Of a DNA stretch of 21,844 bases, positions 21,834 through 21,844 are shown piece after piece. Position numbers and translations under genes: made by a program. Below the pieces are notes generated by a model, which had not been told where the DNA came from, did no database searches, and was given only the letters and a program-made list of their open reading frames with translations. Origin of the DNA: Chloroflexota bacterium (GTDB lineage: Bacteria > Chloroflexota > Anaerolineae > B4-G1); NCBI GenBank assembly GCA_011046405.1, contig DSAR01000564.1, positions 1 through 21,844 of the forward strand. The letters run 5' to 3'. How positions within the stretch are numbered: the first letter of the stretch is position 1; every line of letters begins with the position of its first letter.

Positions 21834-21844
21834 AGAATGACTGA

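Overview
The window looks like a chromosomal piece of a moderately GC-rich, free-living bacterium, most likely Chloroflexota (Anaerolineae-like). This is inferred from the gene families (DUF2207-like membrane protein, DUF4139, DUF1028, ATPase-TPR signalling protein, SLC13 permease with TrkA-C domains), Shine-Dalgarno-led and tightly overlapping genes, and many small intergenic palindromes. No rRNA, tRNA, CRISPR array or transposase gene was seen.

Left half (1-11809, all minus strand). Transcription runs right to left. A two-gene unit comes first: a radical-SAM paralogue that has lost every cluster cysteine (11809-10574) and a SAM-dependent methyltransferase (10574-9789). After about 90 bp with a candidate promoter comes a compact nine-gene run (9696 to 1): amidohydrolase, small two-TM zinc-ribbon protein, DUF2207-like membrane protein ending in a Cys-Ala tail, PqqD-radical SAM-SPASM enzyme, RsbT-like kinase, RsbX-like phosphatase, a hybrid sensor protein with an RsbU N-terminal domain but no phosphoacceptor His, DUF4139/MuiA-like protein and a lipoprotein cut by the window edge. 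Most junctions overlap or lie within 25 bp. My reading is a membrane/envelope system in which a membrane-anchored Cys-rich tail may be modified by the radical SAM enzyme, with an Rsb-type partner switch sensing or controlling it. The modification and the coupling are inferences.

Middle (11810-16699). The 570-bp gap 11810-12379 holds an imperfect inverted repeat, about twenty 8-bp tandem units and a candidate extended -10 box; nothing else is evident there. It precedes a large plus-strand ATPase-TPR-transmembrane protein. This converges on a minus-strand pair, a ferritin-like protein followed by a DUF1028 protein.

Right part (16700-21844). The divergent gap 16700-17057 carries a dispersed hairpin, a TCATATAT direct repeat and a good sigma70-type promoter for an SLC13-family permease. 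The gap 18927-19412 contains a self-contained unit: consensus promoter, strong Shine-Dalgarno, 31-codon ORF folded into nested stems, and two tandem terminators able to pair with each other; a second dispersed hairpin follows. Then come a degenerate ABC ATPase and a tandem HAD protein overlapping by 4 bp. The last 312 bp (21533-21844) are non-coding and full of repeats: two more copies of the dispersed hairpin, a 13-bp triplicate and a 110-bp MITE-like palindrome.

A recurring theme is loss of catalytic residues in otherwise well-preserved folds: the radical-SAM paralogue, the histidine kinase and the ABC ATPase.
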